10,475 bases of DNA, taken from Candidatus Heimdallarchaeota archaeon (GTDB lineage Archaea; Asgardarchaeota; Heimdallarchaeia; Hodarchaeales; LC-3). Shown here in pieces: positions 1-6,741 of the stretch. The position numbers and the translations under genes are program-made. The notes beneath the pieces were generated by a model, which was given only the letters and a program-made list of their open reading frames with translations, made no database searches and was not told the DNA's origin. Each line of letters begins with the position of its first letter. Positions within the stretch are counted from its first letter, which is position 1. The stretch lies in NCBI GenBank assembly GCA_027364495.1, contig DAHXPE010000133.1, positions 1 through 10,475 of the forward strand, written 5' to 3'.

Positions 1-159
1 TAGAATAAAATTAATGCACTTCTATCATTTTATGTCAAAAATAAGCATTTTTTAGTTATTAAAACTAAATTATCGTAGGCTCATTTTTTATTTTTAAATT
101 TGAATTTTAATTTTAATTATTTTATTTTTGTCGGATAGAAGTGCATTAATTTTATTCTA
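1..159. repeat. Short element bounded by perfect 26-bp inverted repeats (MITE-like)
   Basis: Bases 1-26 (beginning tagaataaaa, ending cttctatc) are the exact reverse complement of bases 134-159 (beginning gatagaagtgc, ending tttattcta). The 107 bp between are extremely AT-rich and carry no ORF. Inside the arms, caaaaataa near 36-44 pairs with ttatttttg at 122-130, so the stem can extend past a bulge. A perfect repeat this long is not expected by chance even at this composition. Size and layout fit a miniature inverted-repeat transposable element, mobilised in trans by a transposase not seen here. The left arm starts at the first base of the window, so the repeat may extend further and no target-site duplication can be checked. 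Alternatives are a large cruciform or terminator-like hairpin, or an assembly fold-back at a contig end. Confidence 0.6.
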
Positions 160-499
160 GAAAAGGAGTTAAAATAAGAATTTACCATGAATGGAATTTT
201 GAAGGATTGTTGTTAAATTAAAATTTAGGGATCTTTCGAAGTTGAGTATTAAACATTTTTTTTAAAAAATCGTTAAATTTTTTTATATTTCCGAATTTAG
301 TTCAATTATTTTGTAGAAAGCATTTGATTGTAAGAAGAATAATTTTCCTATTATATATGATGAAATTCTATTTCAGATTTTATGGTACTTTTTTATTTCA
401 TCAACAGGTGATTCTCATAAGTAAGATGATAATTATAATTTTAGAGATATCATAATATGTTTAATATAAATTTAAGAAATATCCATAAGGTAATAATTT
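160..499. other. AT-rich stretch without a convincing gene
   Basis: No ORF here has both a ribosome binding site and recognisable protein sequence. A nine-codon ORF from ATG 187 is too short to support. The arms gatgaaat (359-366) and atttcatc (395-402) form an 8-bp inverted repeat with a 28-nt loop, which is weak evidence in sequence this AT-rich. The minus strand between about 400 and 290 reads open in patches, but I recognise no family. The last part holds the ribosome binding site of the gene starting at 500. Confidence 0.5.
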
Positions 500-889
500 A
501 TGAGTTTATACCAACCTGGCGTTTGTAATTTAGGCAAAAATGAAGTGAACAAAAGATATTTTAGTGCAGTGGTCGGTTTTGGTTTAACAATAATATGGAC
601 TGTTGTCGTAGTATATTTTAAGTTTTTCTTACCAGAATCCCTCCTTCTTAATTTTATTCCTTTAGCAATTGGCTTCGAAGGAGTATATCAAGGACGGAAC
701 AAATTTTGTGTGGCTTTTGCCGCGCGCAATATGTATAATTTTACAGGCACGGCCGATGAAAAAGGGAAAGTAACAGATACTGAATCTCACAGATTGGATT
801 TATTAAAAGCTAAGAAAATTAATATTAATTCGATCATTTCAAGCATAATTGTCACCTTTGTAATTTTTATTCCCTTTTCCTTTTTATAA
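500..889 (+). CDS. Small three-helix membrane protein of unknown function
   Basis: This 129-residue protein has hydrophobic segments at about 22-40, 46-60 and 110-128. The N-terminus carries a CNLGKNE motif (9-15). A central cytosolic-looking part reads GVYQGRNKFCVAFAARNMYNF (61-81, split as GVYQGRNKFC and VAFAARNMYNF), followed by an acidic and basic stretch ending in DLLKAKKI. From memory, similar small proteins occur in many bacteria, with a CNxGxxE start, a KFCVAF core and a conserved D..KA.KI before the last helix, but I know no assigned function. Cys9 and Cys70 are candidate functional residues. Start choice: ATG 500 is preceded by AAGG at 487-490 with 9-nt spacing. The segment around 718-760 (gccgcgcgc and ggcacggccg) is clearly richer in G+C than its surroundings, which may indicate gene transfer. 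Confidence 0.7.
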   Translation: MSLYQPGVCNLGKNEVNKRYFSAVVGFGLTIIWTVVVVYFKFFLPESLLLNFIPLAIGFEGVYQGRNKFCVAFAARNMYNFTGTADEKGKVTDTESHRLDLLKAKKININSIISSIIVTFVIFIPFSFL

Positions 890-907
890 AGCATCCAAAT
901 TATTCTT

Positions 908-923
908 CTCTATTTTTCTTTTA
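908..923 (+). terminator. Possible oligo-T terminator after the small membrane protein
   Basis: A pyrimidine run containing ctatttttctttt lies about 20-30 nt after the stop codon. Archaeal RNA polymerase commonly terminates at T-tracts without a strong hairpin. In DNA this AT-rich such runs are frequent, so support is weak. Confidence 0.25.
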
Positions 924-1023
924 AAGAATCTCTAGTTAATTTTATATTATTTTAACTTAATATACTTGTTTTCTTTTTTAGGATTAGTTAATATGCTTAT
1001 TTGTTTAACCTAGTTAATTGAAA

Positions 1024-1080
1024 GAATATAACTTTTTAAGTATATACATTTTTAAAGAATATACTCTTAACAGTATATTC
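1024..1080 (+). promoter_or_regulatory. Promoter and tandem dyad operator of the arsenic operon
   Basis: The arms gaatatact (1057-1065) and agtatattc (1072-1080) are exact reverse complements separated by cttaac, giving a 24-bp dyad that ends 14 bp before the ArsR start. A second, imperfect copy, gaatataact...aagtatatac, spans 1024-1047. The two left arms start 33 bp apart, about three helical turns. A TATA-like stretch (ttaagtatata, about 1036-1046) lies inside the upstream copy. An archaeal start site about 25 bp further on would fall within the perfect dyad. Autorepression by the ArsR domain at this site is an inference from position and symmetry. Confidence 0.6.
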
Positions 1081-1094
1081 GTTGGCTCTATAAG

Positions 1095-1940
1095 ATGGAA
1101 AAGGAATTTTGCCAAACTTTAGATAAAAAAGATATTCTAGCCTTAGAGAATCTCATGATTCCTGATGAAAAAGCAGTTAAGATTTTAAAAGCCATTGCCC
1201 ATCCTATAAGATTGAAGATTCTTAGAATTTTAGCTTTTAATCAAGAAATTTGTACTTGTGATTTTACTGAAATTTTTGATCAAGAACAACCAGTTATTTC
1301 AAAACAATTAACTATCCTACTTGATGAAGGTTTAATTTTTAAGCAAACAAAGACTCAACAGGGAATTTCAGGAAAATGGCATGCTTATAGTTTAGTTAAT
1401 GAGTATAAGTTCCTAATATATTCTATTGTAACATTATTTAGTAGACAATCAAATCCTAAAGTAAAAAATTTAGTAGAATTAGAATATATGGAAAGAAAAA
1501 AGATGAAAAAACCAAATGTGTTGTTCATATGTACTGGTAATTCAGCCAGAAGCCAAATGGCAGAAGCAATTTTAAGAAAAAAGGCTGGTGATTATTTTAA
1601 TGTTTATAGCGCTGGTACCGATCCTCATGGAATTAACCCTTTTACAATCAAGGTGATGGAAGAAGCTGGCTATGTTACAACTGGCCAACGATCTAAACAT
1701 TTGAATGAATACTTAGGTAAAGTTCATATGGGTATACAAATTGCTGTTTGCTCAAAAGCAGCTGAAATTTGTCCAACTTTTCCAGGTATTGGAATGAAAT
1801 TAACTTGGCCCTTTGATGATCCTGCTTCAATAACAGGATCGAACGATGAAAAATTAGCCAAATTCAGATCAATAAGAGATCAAATAGAAACTAAAATAGA
1901 ATCTTGGTTACAAGAAAGAAATATAGAAACAGTGCAGTGA
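1095..1940 (+). CDS. ArsR repressor fused to LMW-PTP-type arsenate reductase (ArsR-ArsC)
   Basis: One uninterrupted 281-codon ORF encodes two proteins that are usually separate. Residues about 22-118 are an ArsR/SmtB winged helix with AIAHPIRLKILRIL (33-46) and the metal-site motif EICTCDF (51-57). Cys53 and Cys55 match the pair in E. coli ArsR needed for As(III) sensing; the third cysteine position is Thr58. After a short charged linker (about 129-138), residues 139-275 form a low-molecular-weight-phosphatase-type arsenate reductase. It has the P-loop CTGNSAR with nucleophile Cys146 and Arg152, the relay cysteines Cys219 and Cys226 (VCSKAAEICPTFPG), and WPFDDPA. Such enzymes reduce arsenate to arsenite and are normally recycled by thioredoxin. 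ATG 1095 has no Shine-Dalgarno site and follows the operator closely, so a leaderless or short-leader mRNA is likely. ACR3 follows after 26 bp, probably in the same operon. Confidence 0.93.
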   Translation: MEKEFCQTLDKKDILALENLMIPDEKAVKILKAIAHPIRLKILRILAFNQEICTCDFTEIFDQEQPVISKQLTILLDEGLIFKQTKTQQGISGKWHAYSLVNEYKFLIYSIVTLFSRQSNPKVKNLVELEYMERKKMKKPNVLFICTGNSARSQMAEAILRKKAGDYFNVYSAGTDPHGINPFTIKVMEEAGYVTTGQRSKHLNEYLGKVHMGIQIAVCSKAAEICPTFPGIGMKLTWPFDDPASITGSNDEKLAKFRSIRDQIETKIESWLQERNIETVQ

Positions 1941-1966
1941 CAAAAAATTAGAGAAGGATGTATATT

Positions 1967-3049
1967 ATGACTCTACAACGTGAATCAAAATTATCATTTT
2001 TGAATCAATTTTTAACCCTCTGGATTTTTTTGGCTATGGCTTTCGGATTGTTATTAGGAGCTATATATCCACGAATGTCGAATCTTTTAAGTAAAGTAAG
2101 TATTGGAACTACTTCTATACCAATTGCTATTGGACTCATGCTTATGATGTATCCTCCCTTAGCTAAAGTCAAATATGAAGATTTAGGAGTAATGATGAAA
2201 GACAAAGGCTCAAACAAAATGCTCTATATTTCTCTTATCCAGAATTGGCTAATAGGTCCAGCATTAATGTTTGCTTTAGCATGGATATTTCTACCTGATC
2301 AACCTGAATTTCGAGACGGATTAATTTTAGTGGGCTTAGCTCGATGTATTGCTATGGTTATTATTTGGAATGACCTTGCTAAAGGGAATAATGAGTGGGC
2401 AGCAATACTCGTAGCATTAAATTCACTGTTCCAAATCGCATTATACTCATTTATGGCTTATTTTTATATAACTATTGTTTCCAGTTGGATTTCTGGAGCA
2501 GCAGGAGTTACAGTGAAACTTTCAATTATAGACATAGCAACCTCTGTTTTAATCTATCTAGGTATACCATTTTTTGGTGCAGTAATTACAAGATTTGTTT
2601 TTCTTAAAAGAAAAGGCAAAAACTGGTATGAAAAATCATTTATACCTAAAATAAGTCCAATTGCTTTACTAGCATTATTATTCACAATTATAGTTATGTT
2701 TTCATCCCAAGGAGAATACATTCTGCAATTACCACTCGACGTTCTAAGAATTGCAATTCCCTTATTATTATATTTTATAATAATGTTTTTTGTTTCATTT
2801 CTATTAGGCTATCTATTTCGATTAGGTTATGCTCGCACTACAACACTTTCTTTTACTGCTGCGAGCAATAATTTTGAACTTGCAATCGCTGTTGCAGTTG
2901 CTCTTTTTGGGATTACATCAAAAGAGGCATTTGCTACAGTCATAGGTCCATTGATTGAGGTTCCAGTGATGATAGCTTTTGTTAATGTAGCATTTTGGTT
3001 GAATAAAAGAACATTTTCGAAAGATTCTATTAATCTTTCTGTCAACTAA
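1967..3049 (+). CDS. acr3: ACR3-family arsenite efflux permease
   Basis: This integral membrane protein exports arsenite (trivalent As) using the proton motive force. About ten hydrophobic segments cover 360 residues, a normal length for ACR3. The family's two key sites are visible: the cysteine in [18 protein letters not shown] (Cys127 counted from this start) and the glutamate in [10 protein letters not shown] (Glu331). The conserved [19 protein letters not shown] segment lies between them. I start at ATG 1967 because GAAGG (1953-1957) stands 9 nt before it; the earlier in-frame ATG at 1958 would abut that site and add only three residues. It lies 26 bp after the ArsR-ArsC stop, so both are probably co-transcribed and induced by As(III). 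The product removes what the reductase domain makes. No arsenic ATPase (ArsA) or chaperone (ArsD) gene is visible. Confidence 0.95.
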   Translation: MTLQRESKLSFLNQFLTLWIFLAMAFGLLLGAIYPRMSNLLSKVSIGTTSIPIAIGLMLMMYPPLAKVKYEDLGVMMKDKGSNKMLYISLIQNWLIGPALMFALAWIFLPDQPEFRDGLILVGLARCIAMVIIWNDLAKGNNEWAAILVALNSLFQIALYSFMAYFYITIVSSWISGAAGVTVKLSIIDIATSVLIYLGIPFFGAVITRFVFLKRKGKNWYEKSFIPKISPIALLALLFTIIVMFSSQGEYILQLPLDVLRIAIPLLLYFIIMFFVSFLLGYLFRLGYARTTTLSFTAASNNFELAIAVAVALFGITSKEAFATVIGPLIEVPVMIAFVNVAFWLNKRTFSKDSINLSVN

Positions 3050-3050
3050 A

Positions 3051-3060
3051 TTTCTTTTTT
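3051..3060 (+). terminator. Oligo-T terminator of the arsenic operon
   Basis: The run tttctttttt begins one base after the ACR3 stop codon, with six consecutive T at 3055-3060. It fits an archaeal oligo-T terminator. No hairpin precedes it. Confidence 0.35.
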
Positions 3061-3153
3061 CATTGAAAATGTTAAATTAAAACAAAAAATTAATATTTGA
3101 AAATATCAAATTGAAATTAAATGAAATTTTTAATTTTGGTGTAATCCTGCATT

Positions 3154-3435
3154 ATGATTTCAATGATATTTAGCGTAATAATTATTTTTCTCGTTGCTCT
3201 TCTATCATTTATTTTATGCATTATCGGAATTCTTAGTTATAGAAAATCAAAAGACATTCGTTTATTAAGCGTCACAGCTGCTTTTGGAATATTTTTTATT
3301 AAAAATCTATTCACAGCAACGAGTTTATATTTCAATCTTGTTCCTCATGGTGCATTAGAATTATATGAATCGCTTCTTGATTTAGTTGCACTAATATTAC
3401 TAATTATTCCGGTTTTCAAAAAAATAAACCATTAG
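3154..3435 (+). CDS. Small three-helix membrane protein paired with a winged-helix regulator
   Basis: This 93-residue protein is almost entirely hydrophobic. Membrane segments are predicted at about 5-27, 37-60 and 68-88, joined by a basic loop (SYRKSKDIR, 28-36) and ending in KKINH. I do not recognise catalytic residues. In haloarchaea and other archaea, small proteins of this shape, with a loop like RRSGxRxL between the first two helices, are often encoded next to a winged-helix regulator, as here (18-bp gap). That suggests a membrane-linked sensing or anti-regulator role, by inference only. ATG 3154 has only a weak GGTG about 12 nt upstream; the in-frame ATG at 3163 is an alternative that would drop three residues. 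Confidence 0.7.
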   Translation: MISMIFSVIIIFLVALLSFILCIIGILSYRKSKDIRLLSVTAAFGIFFIKNLFTATSLYFNLVPHGALELYESLLDLVALILLIIPVFKKINH

Positions 3436-3453
3436 ACAAAGTTACCTTTTAGA

Positions 3454-3996
3454 GTGAATTTTTTGACTCCCTCTCATTTCTATACTAAAGAATTCGAACA
3501 GAATGTTATTACTATTATAGAAAAATATCCGGGTTTAGGTTTGAGAGAATTGTCTCGTGAATTATCAATTTCTGCTCAATCTTTAAAGTACTATACGGAT
3601 AAATTGTTGCAGGAGGGAGAGGTTTTCAATAGAAAAGATGGAAAATATTCAAGATATTTTACAAAAGGATTTAAAATAGATGAATATGAACAAAATATCC
3701 TGTCCTGTCTTAGAAAACCTCATTTATTAAAAATTATAATTATTTTTTTACAAGAAAGAAAAAACGGTATAGAAATCATAAAAAATCAGGAGCTTTTAGA
3801 TAAACTTCAAGTTCAATCAGCAAGCACAGTTACTTATTACCTCAACCAGTTGGTTCAGAATGATGTTCTAGAAAAAACTAAAAATGGTTTCTGGTTAAAA
3901 AATCCCCAATTACTAGATGGATTGGTTAAGAAATATAATCCAACTCACTCGATTGTTGACAATTTTATCAATTTATGGCAACAATATTTTAAATGA
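3454..3996 (+). CDS. Tandem winged helix-turn-helix transcription regulator
   Basis: This 180-residue, probably cytosolic DNA-binding protein appears to contain two winged-helix domains. The first spans about 13-75, with KYPGLGLRELSRELSISAQ as helix-turn-helix and a basic wing (RKDGKYSRYF). The second spans about 77-150, with a NQELLDKLQVQSASTVTYYL recognition region and a wing at KTKNGFWL. No metal-binding cysteine cluster or ligand domain is seen. Double winged-helix regulators of this size are common in Euryarchaeota and Asgard archaea. The gene starts with GTG at 3454, 18 bp after the membrane-protein gene, so the two are likely one transcript; TTG at 3463 is a possible later start. Neither has a clear ribosome binding site. 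The target genes cannot be told from sequence, but the membrane partner suggests signalling from the envelope. Confidence 0.78.
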   Translation: MNFLTPSHFYTKEFEQNVITIIEKYPGLGLRELSRELSISAQSLKYYTDKLLQEGEVFNRKDGKYSRYFTKGFKIDEYEQNILSCLRKPHLLKIIIIFLQERKNGIEIIKNQELLDKLQVQSASTVTYYLNQLVQNDVLEKTKNGFWLKNPQLLDGLVKKYNPTHSIVDNFINLWQQYFK

Positions 3997-4046
3997 AATA
4001 ACTAGAGTTTCATGAATTTTTTATAAATAAAAGTTAAGTAAATACA

Positions 4047-4054
4047 TTTTTTTT
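4047..4054 (+). terminator. Oligo-T terminator after the winged-helix regulator
   Basis: Eight consecutive T lie about 50 nt after the stop of the plus-strand regulator and just before the end of the convergent hydrolase gene. This suits termination by an archaeal polymerase on the plus strand. No GC-rich hairpin precedes it. Confidence 0.4.
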
Positions 4055-4059
4055 ATCGG

Positions 4060-4827
4060 TTACTTTCCTAAACTTTCAGCAAATTCAAAACTTTTAGAAA
4101 AAATACTTTCTCGATCATAATCTTTGGTTAATACATGGCTACTTTTTTCAACAAAATAAATTTCTTTTATTTTACTTGAAATACTATCGTAAATTAATTG
4201 AGCGTTTTGATAATTAACTACTTGATCTTTTTTTGATTGAATAATCAGAATTGGTTGAGTAATCTTTGAGAGATTTTTTTTGAGATAATTAAGTAAATAA
4301 TTTACTTCTTTACCATTAGAAGAATGAAATTTTGAATAAGATTTATGATTTTTTTTCATTTCTTGATCAAATATATCTGCTTTGGTGGAAGAATTTTTAA
4401 CCCACATACCAATAGGTATTTTAAGAAGCATTTTTTGAAAAAACGTCATTATATTAATTGGTGTTGCTAAACAAATACCAGCCTTAATCAAGGGTCGATT
4501 AATTAGAGTATAAAGAGTTAAAGCTCCTCCTAAAGAAAGGCCAACCATTATAACATTATTGTTATATTCTTTTAAATTTTTATCAATTTCTTGAAGAACA
4601 TAATCTGTCCAATCAGTCCAATTTTTAGTTTTTAAATCTTCAGGACTTGTACCATGACCTGGTAGTTGTAAATTTTTCCAATCATATCCTTTATTACAGA
4701 AAAATTTTCCAATTGGCTCCATTTCTTCCGGGTAACCAGTAAATCCATGACAGGTAACAATACAGATTTTTTGGGTTATCATGAGAGTATCTGTTTTTTG
4801 TGTGTTTCCAATCTTTTTTAAATTCAT
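4060..4827 (-). CDS. Alpha/beta-hydrolase fold esterase or lipase-like enzyme
   Basis: This 255-residue protein has the complete signature of a soluble serine hydrolase. It shows the oxyanion-hole segment CHGFTGYPEEME (26-37), the LPGHGTSPED turn (55-64), the nucleophile elbow GLSLGG with Ser98, an acid in QSKKDQVV (Asp201) and a histidine in KSSHVLTKDYDRE (His231). Strand and helix order and length resemble thermophilic carboxylesterases of the Est30 type and monoglyceride-lipase-like enzymes. The HGFTG and final HVLTKDxDR motifs are typical of that group. The substrate is probably a short-chain ester or monoacylglycerol, which cannot be fixed from sequence. There is no signal peptide. The start at 4827 has no Shine-Dalgarno; ATG at 4782 (Met16) is also plausible, since it begins just before the first strand and a TATA-like cttatatgc lies upstream at 4831-4839. 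Confidence 0.88.
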   Translation of the reverse strand: MNLKKIGNTQKTDTLMITQKICIVTCHGFTGYPEEMEPIGKFFCNKGYDWKNLQLPGHGTSPEDLKTKNWTDWTDYVLQEIDKNLKEYNNNVIMVGLSLGGALTLYTLINRPLIKAGICLATPINIMTFFQKMLLKIPIGMWVKNSSTKADIFDQEMKKNHKSYSKFHSSNGKEVNYLLNYLKKNLSKITQPILIIQSKKDQVVNYQNAQLIYDSISSKIKEIYFVEKSSHVLTKDYDRESIFSKSFEFAESLGK

Positions 4828-4884
4828 TAAGCATATAAGTAGCTAGTATTTCTGGTACCTAAATTTAGTGGAGTGATAATAAAT
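4828..4884. promoter_or_regulatory. Divergent promoter region between hydrolase and zinc-protein genes
   Basis: These 57 bp separate two divergent genes. On the minus strand, cttatatgc (4839-4831) resembles a TATA box; it would suit a hydrolase start at 4782 better than at 4827. On the plus strand, GGAG at 4870-4873 is a Shine-Dalgarno site 11 nt before ATG 4885. I see no clear operator dyad. Confidence 0.4.
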
Positions 4885-5925
4885 ATGATTGATTTTATGC
4901 AAATTTTACAAAGCAGTTTCCTTTCTGATGAGAGGGACGTTTTTTCGCAACTTGAAAGACGAATAGTAAAAGCAAACCAAATGACTTATAATGGTTACTC
5001 ACTTTGGGGCCAATTAATGACTGATACTGCAATTGGTGTTATTCAAAGTCAAACAAATGAAAATAAATTTTATTATACATTTATTAGAGCTGATGGTAGT
5101 TATGGTTGTTTTGATAATGATTTACAACCATGTTTAGGTCAACCTTTATATGTCCCTTCTCAACCTAACCGAAGACACAATATTTCCAACATAAATAACC
5201 ATAATATTAATAACAATTATCGATATAATGGCAATTATAGAAATATGGTATATCATAGTAATTGGAAAGGAGACTGGAATTCCATTTTACCATGTAAACA
5301 TGTTTTTTCATTGATAAATGGATTTTGTTCACAAGGGGACAGTAAAATTGAGTCCTTATTAGAAAATTGGATTACTAGATCATTAAATGTATTTCAAAGA
5401 CCTTTTCGTGATAAAGATCATGGAGAGTTTATTAAAGCAAGATTTAATCCGGTTAAAGATCAAGTTTTTCAAAGAGAGGTGTTCAAACCACTTGTAAACC
5501 AAAGCTCTTCTCATTATTCTTTGTATAAAAGATCCAAAAATGTCAAGATACTTGATTCAACAAACGAGGAAAATAAATCCTCTGTTTTAGAGTTACACGT
5601 AAAGATAACTGGGGAAAAAATAGAAGCACTCCCTTTAAAGAACATTATATGCATATCATGCCTTAAGCGAGAGCATAAAACATCGGAATTAGAACATTGG
5701 GTAAAATGTATTCATTGTTTGAATCATTTATGTAAAAATTGCTTTCAAGCAATTACACAAGAAAATAAGAAAATTCCTTGCCCAAGTGTTTTTAATGGTT
5801 ATAAACAGCATAATTTAGATACAATAGGCTTTAATGACTCATTAGAAGAAAATAAAAAAAAAGAGACAAAGAAGATTTCTAATGTCGCTGAAAAAGACGT
5901 AATTTTTAAGTTTGGCTATGATTAG
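4885..5925 (+). CDS. Protein with SWIM-like and RING-like zinc-binding regions, function unknown
   Basis: This 346-residue protein is not one I can name. Numbering is from ATG 4885, chosen because GGAG (4870-4873) precedes it; a GTG at 4873 would add four residues. Residues about 20-85 (ERRIVKANQMTYNG, then NKFYYTFIRADGSYGCF) resemble the strand-rich lead-in of SWIM zinc fingers, and LPCKHVFSLI (Cys137, His139) resembles their second half. Only Cys75, and perhaps Cys83, could replace the usual CxC. An Asn-rich, low-complexity insert lies between (about 98-122). Residues 256-299 hold C-x2-C-x15-C-x2-C-x4-C-x2-C-x12-C-P, a treble-clef or RING-like spacing close to C4C4 RINGs such as CNOT4; the eighth ligand (CPxC) is absent, with Val in its place. 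The tail is Lys/Glu-rich. SWIM plus RING occurs in eukaryotic ubiquitin ligases, but ligase activity here is speculation. Confidence 0.6.
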   Translation: MIDFMQILQSSFLSDERDVFSQLERRIVKANQMTYNGYSLWGQLMTDTAIGVIQSQTNENKFYYTFIRADGSYGCFDNDLQPCLGQPLYVPSQPNRRHNISNINNHNINNNYRYNGNYRNMVYHSNWKGDWNSILPCKHVFSLINGFCSQGDSKIESLLENWITRSLNVFQRPFRDKDHGEFIKARFNPVKDQVFQREVFKPLVNQSSSHYSLYKRSKNVKILDSTNEENKSSVLELHVKITGEKIEALPLKNIICISCLKREHKTSELEHWVKCIHCLNHLCKNCFQAITQENKKIPCPSVFNGYKQHNLDTIGFNDSLEENKKKETKKISNVAEKDVIFKFGYD

Positions 5926-5954
5926 TAGTTTAAACAAATAATTCAAAATATTTT

Positions 5955-6626
5955 TTATAATTTTTGGGTAACAAAATGATGATAAACGCCTTGTTCACGC
6001 TCTTCAACAATTTTTAATTTTGCTTCTTTAATCCAATTTCTGACCTTAGATAATTCTGGATAATAATGGTACCCTCCATTTTCTACGAACTCACCAAATT
6101 TGACTGGTAATTGTTGCCTGATAGAATTCTCGTAATTGTCTTTTAATTCTTCCTCTGCAATTATCTCAACAGTAAAATAAATATAACCTTGTTTTTTTAC
6201 TGAATTGTAAAAATTATTTAATACCAATGGCCAATGTTCTGGAAAAATATTTTCCATTGCGTCCATACAGATGATGGCGTCAAATATATCTTTGAACGAA
6301 ATATCTTGTAATGTTCCTTTTTGTAGAGAAATTTCAGGATATTTTTTATGAGCTTGGAAAAGCATTCCATTTGAATTATCAATACCAAGGATTTTACAAT
6401 TGTTTTTAGTTAATATTTCAAAATATTTGCCTGTTCCACAAGCCGCATCCAAGATATAAGGATAATCTGGTAATAATGAGAGTAAATTTTCTAGTGTTTC
6501 TTGATGTGGTTTCTCTATTTCTCCCCAACCTTTGTCATAATTTTCTGAGAAAAGATTGTCCATTCTTTCTTCACATATTCTTAGCCTTTCAGTAATCCAT
6601 TTGTTTCGTTCCATAAAGAAAACCAT
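5955..6626 (-). CDS. Class I SAM-dependent methyltransferase
   Basis: This 223-residue soluble enzyme has a Rossmann-fold methyltransferase core. Motif I is ILDAACGTGKYFE (58-70), binding S-adenosylmethionine. GIDNSNGMLFQAHKKYP (81-97) supplies the acidic residue (Asp83) for the ribose. FDAIICMDAMENI (115-127) is motif II, and the strand KKQGYIYFTVEII matches motif III. The N-terminal helix (ITERLRICEERMDNLF) and the C-terminal part (GGYHYYPELSKVRNWIKEA, then VYHHFVTQKL) resemble small-molecule methyltransferases of the UbiE/Methyltransf_25 type. The substrate is unknown. The gene stands alone: it is convergent with the zinc-protein gene (29-bp gap) and divergent from the thioredoxin-like gene. 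ATG 6626 is taken as the start; ATG 6614 (Met5) is equally possible, and neither has a ribosome binding site. Confidence 0.87.
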   Translation of the reverse strand: MVFFMERNKWITERLRICEERMDNLFSENYDKGWGEIEKPHQETLENLLSLLPDYPYILDAACGTGKYFEILTKNNCKILGIDNSNGMLFQAHKKYPEISLQKGTLQDISFKDIFDAIICMDAMENIFPEHWPLVLNNFYNSVKKQGYIYFTVEIIAEEELKDNYENSIRQQLPVKFGEFVENGGYHYYPELSKVRNWIKEAKLKIVEEREQGVYHHFVTQKL

Positions 6627-6741
6627 TTAGTTGTTTAATTTAACTAAGGACTTTGAATTTTTTGTTTAATTTGAATATTTATTCATATGTATTAAACCTA
6701 ACCAAAAATTTAATATCGTATTTATAAAAATAATAATTATT
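6627..6741. promoter_or_regulatory. Divergent promoter region with short direct repeats and a dyad
   Basis: These 115 bp separate the methyltransferase and thioredoxin-like starts. The 11-mer ttgtttaattt occurs at 6631-6641 and 6662-6672, 31 bp apart. The first copy overlaps a 6-bp dyad, ttagtt (6627-6632) and aactaa (6642-6647), directly at the methyltransferase start. TATA-like tttataaaa (about 6720-6728) lies too close to ATG 6742 for standard spacing. These may be regulator sites, but composition makes chance matches likely. Confidence 0.3.

Noticed and set aside
187..216. Nine-codon ORF after a GGAG-like sequence
   Set aside because: GGAG at 165-168 is too far from the ATG for normal spacing, and the peptide is too short to support as a gene.
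901..1020. Short repeats ctagttaatt at 932-941 and 1010-1019 as a repeat array
   Set aside because: Only two exact copies exist, with no regular spacing, in AT-rich DNA; nothing resembles CRISPR repeats or iterons.
1498..1510. Separate arsC gene starting at an internal ATG (Met132 or Met137)
   Set aside because: The frame is continuous with ArsR without any stop, and no ribosome binding site distinct from the purine-rich linker codons can be identified, so a fusion is the better reading.
2005..2217. Minus-strand ORF of 70 codons inside the ACR3 gene
   Set aside because: It lies opposite a clear, fully explained coding region and matches no family; the same holds for the ORFs at 2395-2607 (+), 2827-3045 (-), 9469-9681 (-) and 10179-10400 (-).
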